A DNA stretch of 64,000 nucleotides from Polyangiaceae bacterium (GCA_025936115.1 JAICTZ010000002.1:124001-188000), one strand, 5' to 3'; counted from the stretch's first letter, positions 26,802 to 34,769 are shown. The notes: a model not told the origin generated them from the sequence alone. A program made the numbers and translations.

Positions 26802-27598
26802 GCCCCCACCTGCCCCGAGAAGACCCAGCGCGCCGGGCCCCGCATCGTCGCCGCGAGACTTCCCTGCTCGACGGTCACGTAGAGGCTTCCGCCGGGCAGC
26901 CGCACTTCGACGGGCTCGCCGAAACGCGTGAGCCCCGTCGCCGCTGCGGCGACGGCCACCCCCGCCGCCCCCGTGCCGCACGCGAGCGTCCGACCTACCC
27001 CGCGCTCCCACACGAGCACTTCCATCCGGCCTTCGACGGGCGTCACGATCTCGACGTTCGCCCCCTGCGGCTGCGTCGCCGAAAATGCAGGCCCCACCAC
27101 GTCGAGCTCGGCTTCGGTGAGCGGGGCGCCGAACGTCACCGCATGCGGATTGCCCATATCCACTAAAAGAAATTCGCGCTCCACGCCCTTCACGGCAAAG
27201 CGCCTCACACCGCCGAGTTGCCCGCGGCCCATTCCCTGCGTGATCTGGGCTGAAACTCCGTTGCGCTCCACGTCGGCGCTGCGCGTGCCGGCATCGGTTT
27301 CGAGCACGTAGGAGGCTCGGGTAGCTTTGTCCCGCCGCGCGAGGTGAAGCGCCACGCAGCGCAAGCCGTTGCCGCACATCTCGGGGCGCGAGCCGTCGGC
27401 GTTCAGGACGACCATGCGTGCGCGCGCGGCCGGGTCGCTCGCCGGCAGCACGAGGAGCACGCCGTCTCCACCGACGCCGAAGTGACGGTCACAAAGGGCT
27501 ACAGCCCGCTCCGGGGAAATGAACCGCTCCGACGGCGCATCGACCACGAGGAAGTCGTTACCCGCCCCTTCGTATTTGACGAAACTAAGCGGTTCCAT
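26798..27598 (-). CDS. dapF: Diaminopimelate epimerase
   Basis: 266 residues, typical length. DapF interconverts LL- and meso-diaminopimelate for lysine and peptidoglycan synthesis. N-terminal FVKYEGAGNDFLVVD, first catalytic cysteine in EMCGNGLRC (C75), the VDMGNPHAV block, and the second catalytic cysteine in ACGTGAAG (C207) are all intact. It is the first gene of a minus-strand run of six genes with overlaps of 4 and 1 bp, so a housekeeping cell-wall enzyme appears co-transcribed with signalling proteins. It is divergent from an outer-membrane protein gene only 36 bp away. Confidence 0.96.
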   Translation of the reverse strand: MEPLSFVKYEGAGNDFLVVDAPSERFISPERAVALCDRHFGVGGDGVLLVLPASDPAARARMVVLNADGSRPEMCGNGLRCVALHLARRDKATRASYVLETDAGTRSADVERNGVSAQITQGMGRGQLGGVRRFAVKGVEREFLLVDMGNPHAVTFGAPLTEAELDVVGPAFSATQPQGANVEIVTPVEGRMEVLVWERGVGRTLACGTGAAGVAVAAAATGLTRFGEPVEVRLPGGSLYVTVEQGSLAATMRGPARWVFSGQVGA

Positions 27599-27634
27599 CC
27601 TGGCCAGAAAGCTCTTCTAGCCTATCATGAGGGC

Positions 27635-28666
27635 GTGTGGCGGGTCGTCGCGAGCCTCCTCGGAGCGGTACTCGCCCTATGGACGCATGTTGCCTGGGCT
27701 AATCCGCCCCTGGTGCATCTCGAGGTCGAGGCTTGCGACTCGCTCGATGCGACGAGTATCACGCGCATCTTCGCGGCCGATCTCGGGACGCCGCTCACGA
27801 CCGAGGTGCGACCCGACATCACCGAGGTCAACATCGGCTGTGAGGGCGAGCACGTCGTCGTGCGCGTGAAGGATCCGCTCAGCCGCAAGACCGTGCGGCG
27901 CTCGTTCGACCCCAAGTCATTCGGCAACCAAGGTCAATCACGGCTCATCGCGATCGCCGCATCGGAGCTCGTGCTCGCAAGCTGGGCCGAGCTAGCCGAA
28001 AGTCCGACGCCGCGAGTCCTAGGTGAGGGAGAGCCAGTCGCAGCGGACACGGTCGAGACGGCACGCAAAGTCGTGCAAGCGCGCGCCCAAGCGGCGCCCC
28101 CTTCGATGCGCGAAGCAGCCGATAACCCGTTCGAGGGCGACGAACGGCTCAATCCGTACCGCGAGCAGCTCTCCGCTCCGGACGCCCCGCCGCCTCGCGA
28201 AGCGAAGCCGTCGCCGGTCGTCTTCCAACGCGTGATGGCCGTGCTGTCCGTGCGCTCCTTCGTGCGCGGCGACGGCACGCTGTATGGCGGAGGCGCGCGC
28301 TTCGGTCAGGATCGGTTCGGAGTCGTGAGCTGGGCAGCCGATGCGCTCGTCGAAGGCGGCACCCTGAAGGCCCAGAACGCCACGAGCACGAGCTTTGGCG
28401 GATCGCTCGCGTTCTATCTTCGCGGGGGCCCCGCCACCTTTCGGTTCGGCGGCGGCCTGCGCGCCGGGGTGCTCGCGTTTTCGGACGGACCGAGCCTCGC
28501 CGCCTGGGGCTGGCCCATGTTCGTGAGCTCGCTAACGCTGCACTGGGGGCCAGCCGTGCTGGACATCGGCGGGGAGACCGGGCTCGTGGACGTGCTGGTG
28601 CATCACAATCAAGGTCTGCGCGGCGTCTGGCTGAGTGGGCAGGCAGGACTCGGGCTCGTCCTGTGA
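27635..28666 (+). CDS. Secreted outer-membrane-like protein
   Basis: 343 residues from the GTG at 27635, the only start giving a signal peptide (WRVVASLLGAVLALWTHVAWA, cleaved before NPP). The N-terminal half is a soluble domain with two Cys (EVEACDSL and NIGCEGEH) and a phrase SRLIAIAASELVLASWAEL. After a Pro-rich linker the C-terminal ~140 residues look like beta-strands of a barrel (GGGARFGQDRFGVVSW, LRGGPATFRFGGGLRAG, GQAGLGLVL). This domain pattern recurs in myxobacterial envelope proteins, but I cannot name a function. Confidence 0.7.
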   Translation: MWRVVASLLGAVLALWTHVAWANPPLVHLEVEACDSLDATSITRIFAADLGTPLTTEVRPDITEVNIGCEGEHVVVRVKDPLSRKTVRRSFDPKSFGNQGQSRLIAIAASELVLASWAELAESPTPRVLGEGEPVAADTVETARKVVQARAQAAPPSMREAADNPFEGDERLNPYREQLSAPDAPPPREAKPSPVVFQRVMAVLSVRSFVRGDGTLYGGGARFGQDRFGVVSWAADALVEGGTLKAQNATSTSFGGSLAFYLRGGPATFRFGGGLRAGVLAFSDGPSLAAWGWPMFVSSLTLHWGPAVLDIGGETGLVDVLVHHNQGLRGVWLSGQAGLGLVL

Positions 28667-28766
28667 GGACGGATGGCTGAACGCTTGAACACGTCAGACC
28701 GGCGGGAGCGGGAGCGTCATACGTTATCGGTGCGGGGAGAGCGGGCGCCGGGCTCACGCCGAAAGA

Positions 28767-28904
28767 GGGTGGATGGAAGCACGGCGACCTCGCTCAAAGT
28801 CCAGCGTCCGTTGCCGACACTGACCCACAACGCGCCGGTCTCCTCCGTTTTCCATGTGACTCTTCGTCTTCGTGCCGATCGCGATCTGGTCTTCCAAGAT
28901 CGCC
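28767..28904. repeat. Dispersed intergenic repeat, copy A
   Basis: A ~138 bp segment closely matching 33873-34011 in the same orientation. The first ~50 bases (from GGGTGGATGGAAGCACGGCG) and the last ~35 bases (to CCAAGATCGCC) are almost identical between copies; the middle ~35 bases diverge with at least one indel. The right end forms a hairpin, GCGATCTGG-TCTT-CCA(A)GATCGC at 28881-28903. The indels shift every reading frame between copies, so it is unlikely to be coding. It fills most of the 298 bp gap before the sigma factor gene. Confidence 0.7.
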
Positions 28905-28964
28905 TCACTCGAGTCTGGCGCGGCGCGCTATGCTTTGGCTCGGCGGCCTGAGCCTTTCCTCATC

Positions 28965-29606
28965 ATGAAGCCCACTAAGGCACCAAACGACACCATGCCG
29001 CGCGATCAACCCGCCGTTTCCTTGGTGCGCCTCGTGGCTCCCAGCCCCGAAGACACGCCCCTCACGCCGAGCGGGCCGGCACCGGCGGGTCTCCGCAGCG
29101 AGCCGTCGCTCGAAGCCACGCTGGATCTCGACGGCCTGTTCAGGCGCTACGCGCCGTACGTCGCCGCCATCGCACACCGGCTGCTCGGCCGCGATGAAGA
29201 AGTCGACGACACGATTCAGGAAGTGTTCGTCGCTGCGGTGCGAGGGGTGCACGCCGTGCGCGACCCCGCGGCGATCCGCGGTTGGCTCGCGCGCGTGACG
29301 GTGCGTGTCGCGCGGCAACGGCTCCGCAAGCGGCGCCTGCGCGTATTCCTCGGCCTCGACGAGCCGGTCGTTTACGACAGCGTCGTCGATCAAAGCGCGT
29401 CGGCGGAGCAGCGCACTTTGCTCGCGCGCGTCTACGGCATCCTGGATCGATTGCCGCCGAACGAGCGCATCGCCTGGTCGCTCCGCCACATCGAAGGCGA
29501 GCCGCTCGAGAACGTGGCGTCACTCGCCGGTTGCTCGCTCGCCACGGCCAAGCGCCGCATCGCCGCCGCCGCCCAAAAGATCGAGGAGGCGTTCGCCGAT
29601 GTCTGA
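28965..29606 (+). CDS. ECF-type RNA polymerase sigma factor
   Basis: 213 residues from ATG 28965 (ATG 28995 is an alternative). Region 2 is visible as LFRRYAPYVAAIAHRLLG and VDDTIQEVFVAAVRG, and region 4 as LPPNERIAWSLRHIEGEPLENVASLAGCSLATAKRRIAAA, the helix-turn-helix that binds the -35 element. Length and layout fit the extracytoplasmic-function group. It overlaps the next gene, a membrane FecR-like protein, by 8 bp; in such pairs the second protein is normally the anti-sigma or signal-transducing regulator. A repeat element lies just upstream and may contain or disturb its promoter. Confidence 0.93.
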   Translation: MKPTKAPNDTMPRDQPAVSLVRLVAPSPEDTPLTPSGPAPAGLRSEPSLEATLDLDGLFRRYAPYVAAIAHRLLGRDEEVDDTIQEVFVAAVRGVHAVRDPAAIRGWLARVTVRVARQRLRKRRLRVFLGLDEPVVYDSVVDQSASAEQRTLLARVYGILDRLPPNERIAWSLRHIEGEPLENVASLAGCSLATAKRRIAAAAQKIEEAFADV

Positions 29607-30774
29607 GCTAGCGCGCCGCATCGAGCAAGCAAGCGCTCACGTCGAGCCGGCGTGGAGCAGCGATCGCGAAGCGCGCCTGCGAGCCGGCGTCGGCCGTGGG
29701 CTCGAACGCGTGCGACGGCAGCGCATCGCGCTGGTCGCCGTGCTCGGCGCTTGCACGCTGCTGCTCGGCTTCTTCCTCGGCCGTCAGCCGCTCATCTCGC
29801 CGCGCATGGCGCTCGCCGACGCGCCCCAGCCGAGCCTCGTGCAGTTGCCCGACGGCTCGAGCGTCAATGCGCGTTCGAGCGATGCCCGCGTCGAGACCGT
29901 CGCGGTGAGCCCTACCGGCGTGAGCTTGCGTCTTCAGGCGGGCTCGGCGCGCTTCTCCGTAACGCCGAACGCGAATCGCCCGTTCCGCGTGATGGCGCGC
30001 GACGTGACCGTGACCGTGCTCGGCACCGTGTTCAGCGTGACGCTCGACGAGCGGGGCGTGCGCGTGGACGTAGAGCGCGGTCGCGTGCGGGTCGAGGCAC
30101 CGCACGAGCGGCGCGTCCTCGCCGTCGGTGAATCGGCGAGCTTCGAGAGTGCGCCGCCCGCTGAGCCGGAAACGGCCGTGGATCCGTCGTCCGCCGTCGA
30201 AGCACACGCCGCCGACGCGCACGCCGCCGACGCGCACGCCGCCGACGCCCTGCTTTCCGGCGCCGAAGCGAACGCGCGCCCTGAACCCACGTTGCGTGCA
30301 GAACCGGTGACGCAGCCGTCATGGCGCGCGCTCGCGAAGGAGCAGAAGTACGCGGCCGCCCTCGCGCGCTTGACTGCGGAAGGTGCGAACGCCGTACGTG
30401 ATACGCCCGAGGACCTATTGCTCGCAGCCGACGTCGCGCGGCTCGGCGGACGCCCTGATCGCGCCGTCGCGCCACTTCAGCGCGTGATTGCCGATCACGC
30501 GTTCGATCCACGCGCGCCGCTCGCCGCTTTCACGCTCGGACGCACGCTGCTCGAGCAGCTCGGACGTCCCCGCGACGCAGCACAGGCTTTCGCCACAGCC
30601 CGGCGACTCGATCGCGGCGGCGCGCTCACGCAGGACGCGCGCGCGCGAGAAGTCGAGAGCTGGGCAGGCGCCGGCGACGCGGAACAGGCGCACAGCCGAG
30701 CGCTCGAGTACCTGAAGCTCTATCCGTCCGGGCGCCGCCTCGCCGCTGTTCGCCGCCTCGGCGGCCTCGACTGA
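29599..30774 (+). CDS. FecR-domain membrane protein with TPR-like C-terminus (probable sigma regulator)
   Basis: 391 residues, start overlapping the sigma factor gene. The N-terminal ~40 residues are cytoplasmic, one membrane helix follows (IALVAVLGACTLLLGFFLG), then a FecR-like beta domain (LVQLPDGSSVNARSSDARVE, FRVMARDVTVTVLGTVFSV). A linker has an HAADA repeat encoded by a 15 bp tandem repeat at 30205-30247. The rest is helical TPR-like sequence ending in YLKLYPSGRRLAAVRRL, the common tail of myxobacterial FecR-TPR proteins. It probably controls the adjacent sigma factor from the membrane. No TonB-dependent receptor gene is nearby, unlike classic Fec systems. Confidence 0.88.
   Translation: MSELARRIEQASAHVEPAWSSDREARLRAGVGRGLERVRRQRIALVAVLGACTLLLGFFLGRQPLISPRMALADAPQPSLVQLPDGSSVNARSSDARVETVAVSPTGVSLRLQAGSARFSVTPNANRPFRVMARDVTVTVLGTVFSVTLDERGVRVDVERGRVRVEAPHERRVLAVGESASFESAPPAEPETAVDPSSAVEAHAADAHAADAHAADALLSGAEANARPEPTLRAEPVTQPSWRALAKEQKYAAALARLTAEGANAVRDTPEDLLLAADVARLGGRPDRAVAPLQRVIADHAFDPRAPLAAFTLGRTLLEQLGRPRDAAQAFATARRLDRGGALTQDARAREVESWAGAGDAEQAHSRALEYLKLYPSGRRLAAVRRLGGLD
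30205..30247 (+). repeat. 15 bp tandem repeat inside the FecR-like gene
   Basis: Nearly three copies of CACGCCGCCGACGCG, in frame, encoding HAADA repeats in the linker between the FecR-like and helical domains. Copies one and two are identical; the third differs at its end. Copy number may vary between strains. Confidence 0.8.
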
Positions 30775-30808
30775 ATAGCCCCCGCCGTGCCAGGGTTCTG
30801 CGAGCAGC

Positions 30809-32392
30809 ATGCAGCGCCCCCTTCTCCTGAGCGGGTTCATGGCGACCGGCAAATCGACGGTTGGACGCTTGCTCGCGGGGCGCGTCGGACGGCCGTTCAT
30901 CGACCTCGACGCCCGCTTGGAAGCGCGCCTCGGCACCAAGATCGCCGACTTTTTCGCGCAACGGGGTGAAGCGGCCTTTCGCGCCGAGGAGCGCAGCGAG
31001 CTCGAGCGAGTGCTCGCGGAAGCTCCCGCCGAAACCGCGCCGGTCGTCGCGCTCGGCGGAGGAGCGCTGCTGGCGCGCGACGTCCGACTCCATGCGCTCG
31101 ACCGCGCTGTCGTCGTGACGCTCAGCGCGTCTCCGCAGGAGATCGCGCGCCGCGCAGGCGTGAGCAGTGGCCGTCCCTTGCTCGACGCACCCGATCCGGC
31201 ACGGCGCGCACTCGAGCTTCTCGCACAGCGCACCCCCGCCTACGTGGAAGCGCACGCCATGTTGCCCACCGACGGCCGCGCGCCGCACGCCGTGGCCGAC
31301 GCCGTCCTCGCGATCTGGCGCCGCAACGCGATCGCCGTTGCGGCGGGCGAGCACTCGTACGTGGTCGAGGTGGGCCGCGGACTCTTGGCGCGACTCGCCG
31401 AGCTCGGCGCGAGCGCATCGTCATTCCTGCTCGTCAGCGACCGCAACGTCGAACCCTTGCACGGCCGCGCCGCGCGCGACGCACTCGCCGCGAGCTCGAG
31501 GAGCGTCGAGCAGATCATTTTGGCCGCCGGCGAGCGCGAAAAGCATGTCGGCAGCGTCGAGCAAATTTGGCGTGCGGCCCTCCACGGCGGCGCCGATCGC
31601 CAGAGCCTCTTCGTCGGGCTCGGCGGCGGAGTCATCACGGACATGACGGGCTTCGCCGCCTCGACGTACCTGCGCGGCGTCGGCTGGCTCGGCGTGCCGA
31701 CCACGCTGCTCGCGATGGTCGACGCGTCGGTCGGCGGCAAAACCGGCGTCGACCTGGAGCAAGCCAAGAACGCGGTCGGCGCGTTTTGGCAGCCCCGCGG
31801 CGTGCTCTGTGACGCCGAGCTCGAGGCCAGCGAGCCTGCCCGCGGCTACACGAGCGCCCTCGCGGAAGTCGTGAAGACGGCCATTATCGGCGATCCGGAG
31901 CTCTTCGCGTTGCTCGAAGCCTCGGCGCCTGCGGTGCGCAGACGCGACCCCGAGCTCGTGACCGAGATGGTGCGCCGCTCGGTGCGAGTCAAAGCGCGCG
32001 TCGTCGGCCTCGACGAACGAGAAGGCGGGCTGCGCGCCGTGCTGAATCTCGGACACACGGTGGGACATGCGCTCGAGTCGTACGCGGGTTTCGAGCGCTT
32101 GACCCACGGCGAGGCCGTGAGCCTCGGCCTCGTGGCGGCGCTCCGCGTCGGCGACGCGCTGGGCGAAACGCCGCGCTCGCTCGTCGAACGCGTCACCGCG
32201 CTGCTCGCCGCGCTCGGATTACCCACGGATCTCGCGCGCGAGCCCGTGCGCGAAGCGACCGAGCTCATCGCGCTCGACAAGAAGCGCGCGGGATCTCGCG
32301 TGCGTTTCGTGGTCGCGCGCGAGCTTGGCGCCGTCGATACGCTGGACATCGAGCTCGGCGAGCTTCGGACGCTCGCGCGGAATCTTCATTAA
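30809..32392 (+). CDS. aroKB: Bifunctional shikimate kinase / 3-dehydroquinate synthase (AroK-AroB fusion)
   Basis: 527 residues joining two shikimate-pathway enzymes. Residues ~1-170 are shikimate kinase: Walker A GFMATGKST, FIDLDARLE, the glycine-rich LGGGAL, and GRPLLD. Residues ~178-527 are dehydroquinate synthase: NAD-binding GLGGGVITDMTGF, the substrate loop DASVGGKTGVDL, and metal-binding residues in NLGHTVGHALE and THGEAVSLG. All key residues appear intact in both halves, so the fusion should catalyse steps 2 and 5 of the pathway. A possible terminator lies just downstream. Confidence 0.95.
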   Translation: MQRPLLLSGFMATGKSTVGRLLAGRVGRPFIDLDARLEARLGTKIADFFAQRGEAAFRAEERSELERVLAEAPAETAPVVALGGGALLARDVRLHALDRAVVVTLSASPQEIARRAGVSSGRPLLDAPDPARRALELLAQRTPAYVEAHAMLPTDGRAPHAVADAVLAIWRRNAIAVAAGEHSYVVEVGRGLLARLAELGASASSFLLVSDRNVEPLHGRAARDALAASSRSVEQIILAAGEREKHVGSVEQIWRAALHGGADRQSLFVGLGGGVITDMTGFAASTYLRGVGWLGVPTTLLAMVDASVGGKTGVDLEQAKNAVGAFWQPRGVLCDAELEASEPARGYTSALAEVVKTAIIGDPELFALLEASAPAVRRRDPELVTEMVRRSVRVKARVVGLDEREGGLRAVLNLGHTVGHALESYAGFERLTHGEAVSLGLVAALRVGDALGETPRSLVERVTALLAALGLPTDLAREPVREATELIALDKKRAGSRVRFVVARELGAVDTLDIELGELRTLARNLH

Positions 32393-32398
32393 GCGAGC

Positions 32399-32429
32399 TC
32401 GGCCCGCGGCCGAATTCCCCTCATTTTTT
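32399..32429 (+). terminator. Possible intrinsic terminator after aroKB
   Basis: A 6 bp perfect stem TCGGCC-CGC-GGCCGA at 32399-32413 starts 7 bases after the stop codon; a run of six T follows at 32424-32429. The gap of ten bases between stem and T-run weakens the call. Confidence 0.4.
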
Positions 32430-32502
32430 GGCGGTGCGGCGCATGCCCGCTAGACTCGTACGAGCGGCGGCAGAAGAGCCGTGTTCCCGTAAACGAGGCA
32501 CG

Positions 32503-33252
32503 ATGCAGAGCTTCTCGAAGACGATGGCAGCTGGGCTCATCCTGCTCGGCGCCGGGCTTTTGGAGACGAGCTGCGTCGACAATTTGAGCTCCGTTTTCAT
32601 CTACGGCGTGATGGACATCAACTCGACGCAGTGCCTGGCGCAACCGACGACCACGTCGGTCTTACTGGCCTCCGGCACGCTCGACCGCGCCTTTTCGCAC
32701 GGGTATCAGGCCGCGTTTCTGGTCGGCAACCACCTCACGTCGCGCGGCAGCCGCGAAAAGCTCCGCACGGAAACGTCGCGTCTGCAAATCACGGGCGCGC
32801 ACATCACGCTCTACGGCACGACCGGTTACACCACGTCGTTCGACACGCCTGCGACGGGCTTGATTAACCCCGCCACGGGGACCGATCCGGGATTGGCGGC
32901 CGTCTTCGCTCGCATCGTTCGCGAGCAGGATTTCGCGAACCTCGGCCCCGACGGCCAGATGATCGCACGCATCAAGATCCTCGGGACGACACTCGGGGGC
33001 CAGGACCTCGAGTCGGGGATCTTCGACTATCCGATATCCATCTGCACGGGCTGCCTAGTCACTTACCCGTCCTCGGCCATCGATCCGGGAGGGTCGGGCA
33101 TGTGCGACCAGGCCGCCGACACGATGACCGAGACGAACATCTGCTTCTTCGGGCAAGACGGCACGTTTCCGTGCACGCTCTGCGCCTCCACCAGCGAAAT
33201 CTGCAGCGACCCGATGAAGAACAAGTTCTACTACCCGGACCCGATGCCCTGA
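32503..33252 (+). CDS. Hypothetical lipoprotein
   Basis: 249 residues from ATG 32503, preceded by GAGGC. The signal MQSFSKTMAAGLILLGAGLLETSC ends in a lipobox cysteine at about 24 (shown split: AGLLETSC). The mature part is Thr/Ser/Gly-rich and has a C-terminal cysteine cluster (ICTGCLV, GMCDQ, NICFFG, PCTLC, EICSD) that may form disulfides or bind metal. I recognise no family. It is convergent with zapA, 14 bp apart. Confidence 0.75.
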   Translation: MQSFSKTMAAGLILLGAGLLETSCVDNLSSVFIYGVMDINSTQCLAQPTTTSVLLASGTLDRAFSHGYQAAFLVGNHLTSRGSREKLRTETSRLQITGAHITLYGTTGYTTSFDTPATGLINPATGTDPGLAAVFARIVREQDFANLGPDGQMIARIKILGTTLGGQDLESGIFDYPISICTGCLVTYPSSAIDPGGSGMCDQAADTMTETNICFFGQDGTFPCTLCASTSEICSDPMKNKFYYPDPMP

Positions 33253-33266
33253 CCGCGAGCGCGGAT

Positions 33267-33593
33267 TCAGGGACCCGGCGCGGGCTCATCTAGCTCGGCA
33301 GGCTCACCCACCGAACCAATCGCCGCGTCGAGCCGCGCCAGAACCGAGCCGAGCATTTCCTTCGAGCGGCTCGCGAGCTTTTGGTTGCGCGACTTCTCTT
33401 CCTCTAGGTCGTGCGCGAGCGCGAGGGCGGCGAGGAGTAATCCTTGGGGAGTCATCGGCCGACCTGGCGGCGTGATCGCTCGGAGGCGCGCGTCGACGAT
33501 CGCAGCGAGCCTTTGAAGCTCGTCCTCCCCTGCGGACGCGACGACGCGATAGGTCTGGCCCCCCACTCGAAGCTCGACCGGCTCTGAGCGCAT
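33267..33593 (-). CDS. zapA: Cell division protein ZapA
   Basis: 108 residues, the usual ZapA size. ZapA binds FtsZ and promotes bundling of the division ring. The N-terminal PVELRVGGQTYRV beta-hairpin, the AAIVDARLRAI helix and the long coiled-coil helix (LALAHDLEEEKSRNQKLASRSKEML) match the family. The C-terminus is a short acidic Pro-rich tail. In many proteobacteria zapA neighbours the 6S RNA gene; only 14 bp separate its stop from the next gene here and I could not support a 6S RNA upstream either. Confidence 0.88.
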   Translation of the reverse strand: MRSEPVELRVGGQTYRVVASAGEDELQRLAAIVDARLRAITPPGRPMTPQGLLLAALALAHDLEEEKSRNQKLASRSKEMLGSVLARLDAAIGSVGEPAELDEPAPGP

Positions 33594-34021
33594 CCGGCGC
33601 GTAACCTATCACCGGCGATTCGAGATGGAAATGGCCCGAGCCCATAAAAGTGGGCGGGCATGCGCAGCCGCCTGGGGGCATCCTGCGGAAGACTTGCGCA
33701 TTAAACGCAGTGCGACCAGCTCGAGTTTGGCGGTCCTGGGAGGAAAGATCCCGATCGTCAAGGAAGCCGAGCTGCATGCGAGAACCGCGAGGCCGGCGCG
33801 TTGTGGCTCGCAGGTCGGCCCCGTCGCCGCGCTCGTGTGCGGCGATGGGAGCCCCCACCCGCGGACTTTTTGGGGTGGATGGGAGCACGGCGACCTCGCT
33901 CAAAGTCCAGCGTCCGTTCCCGATCACTGACCCACAACGCGCCCGTCTCGCCGGTCTTCACGTCGCTCTCGGCCACGCGTGCCGATCGCGATCTGGTCTT
34001 CCAAGATCGCCCAAGCCGAGC
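33594..34021. other. 428 bp intergenic region between TetR gene and zapA
   Basis: Neither strand has a convincing gene. The right third is the dispersed repeat copy B (33873-34011). The left part (about 33620-33800) has GC-rich short inverted repeats such as GGGA-N7-TCCC near 33738 and should hold the zapA promoter; I found no clear -35/-10 pair and no family-specific RNA motif. Confidence 0.6.
33873..34011. repeat. Dispersed intergenic repeat, copy B
   Basis: Second copy of the ~138 bp element at 28767-28904, same orientation. It has one extra base near the centre and a diverged middle. The terminal hairpin GCGATCTGG-TCTT-CCA(A)GATCGC is identical (33988-34010). Here the hairpin lies 12 bases past the TetR stop codon, where it could also serve as that gene's terminator. 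Confidence 0.7.
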
Positions 34022-34648
34022 CTAGCGCAGAACACGCAGCGACACTTCGACGAGTGTCCGCTCGAGCACGGGGCGGCCCGTGCGTTCATTCGCCTCGCTG
34101 TCGAAGCGAGTGCCCAGGAGCTCCCGCCCGAAGGCCTCCGCGGTCGCCGCCACGGCCGTGATCATACTGCGCTCCAGCGCCATGACGCTGACGCCTAGTG
34201 CCCGCGCGTCCGCGACGGACCGTCTCAGCGCCGCTTCGAAGGCCGCCCCTGCTTCGCTGAGTGCTCTGCTCGTCACCTGCAGAATCAGAGCGGCATCAGC
34301 TGGCTCGGCGTCAATCCAATCGAACCATGCCCGCGCGAGAGCACGCCGACGCTCGACGGGTGTGCGCGCCGATATTTCGACACGCGTCAGCGCGCGCGCG
34401 ACTCCTTGCTTGGCACGTGAAACCGCAGCGACACGAGCGTGCTCGAGATCATCGAAATACTCGTAGAAGGTATTGCGCGAAACTCTCGCCAGGTTCACGA
34501 CGGCGCTGATCGTCGGCGTCGCTCCGGCAGTGAGGACCAGCGCTGTGGCCGTCAGTAGGCGATCACGCTGCTCGAGGACGCGCGCATCTCGCGATTGACG
34601 CCGATCGTAGAGCCCGCGCGGCGGGGCAGGCGCGAAGACGTGCGTCAT
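34022..34648 (-). CDS. TetR-family transcriptional regulator
   Basis: 208 residues. The N-terminal helix-turn-helix is TISAVVNLARVSRNTFYEYFDD, matching the TetR pattern ending in T-F-Y-x-Y-F. The helical C-terminal ~130 residues would bind a ligand and dimerise. It is divergent from bioF across 427 bp that contain two perfect inverted repeats, so regulation of itself and of biotin synthesis is plausible by position. TetR-type biotin regulators (BioQ) exist in actinobacteria, but I cannot show that this is one. Confidence 0.88.
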   Translation of the reverse strand: MTHVFAPAPPRGLYDRRQSRDARVLEQRDRLLTATALVLTAGATPTISAVVNLARVSRNTFYEYFDDLEHARVAAVSRAKQGVARALTRVEISARTPVERRRALARAWFDWIDAEPADAALILQVTSRALSEAGAAFEAALRRSVADARALGVSVMALERSMITAVAATAEAFGRELLGTRFDSEANERTGRPVLERTLVEVSLRVLR

Positions 34649-34725
34649 AAAGACTCAGCAGTATCTAACTTCATTTCCGAAGCGCGCGCGAGCGCCGCAT
34701 CAGCAGGGCTGTGTGGGTCCCAATT

Positions 34726-34741
34726 AATACATATCTGTATT
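34726..34741. promoter_or_regulatory. Candidate operator AATACA-TATC-TGTATT
   Basis: A 16 bp element with perfect 6 bp arms around four bases, in an AT-rich island upstream of both the TetR gene and bioF. Size and symmetry suit a TetR dimer site. Binding by the adjacent regulator is inferred from position only. Confidence 0.45.
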
Positions 34742-34769
34742 CATAGCCTGCCGCCCGGGGACCTGGTCT

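Noticed and set aside
28872..28964. Longer N-terminus for the sigma factor starting in the repeat
   Set aside because: The extra residues come from the dispersed repeat and have no sigma-factor similarity.
32428..32502. Upstream ATG extension of the lipoprotein at 32503
   Set aside because: It would bury the lipoprotein signal 25 residues inside the protein and overlaps the putative terminator.
33620..33800. Possible 6S RNA upstream of zapA
   Set aside because: 6S RNA is often linked to zapA, but I could not fold a long hairpin with a central open bubble here, and the usual downstream position is taken up by the next gene.
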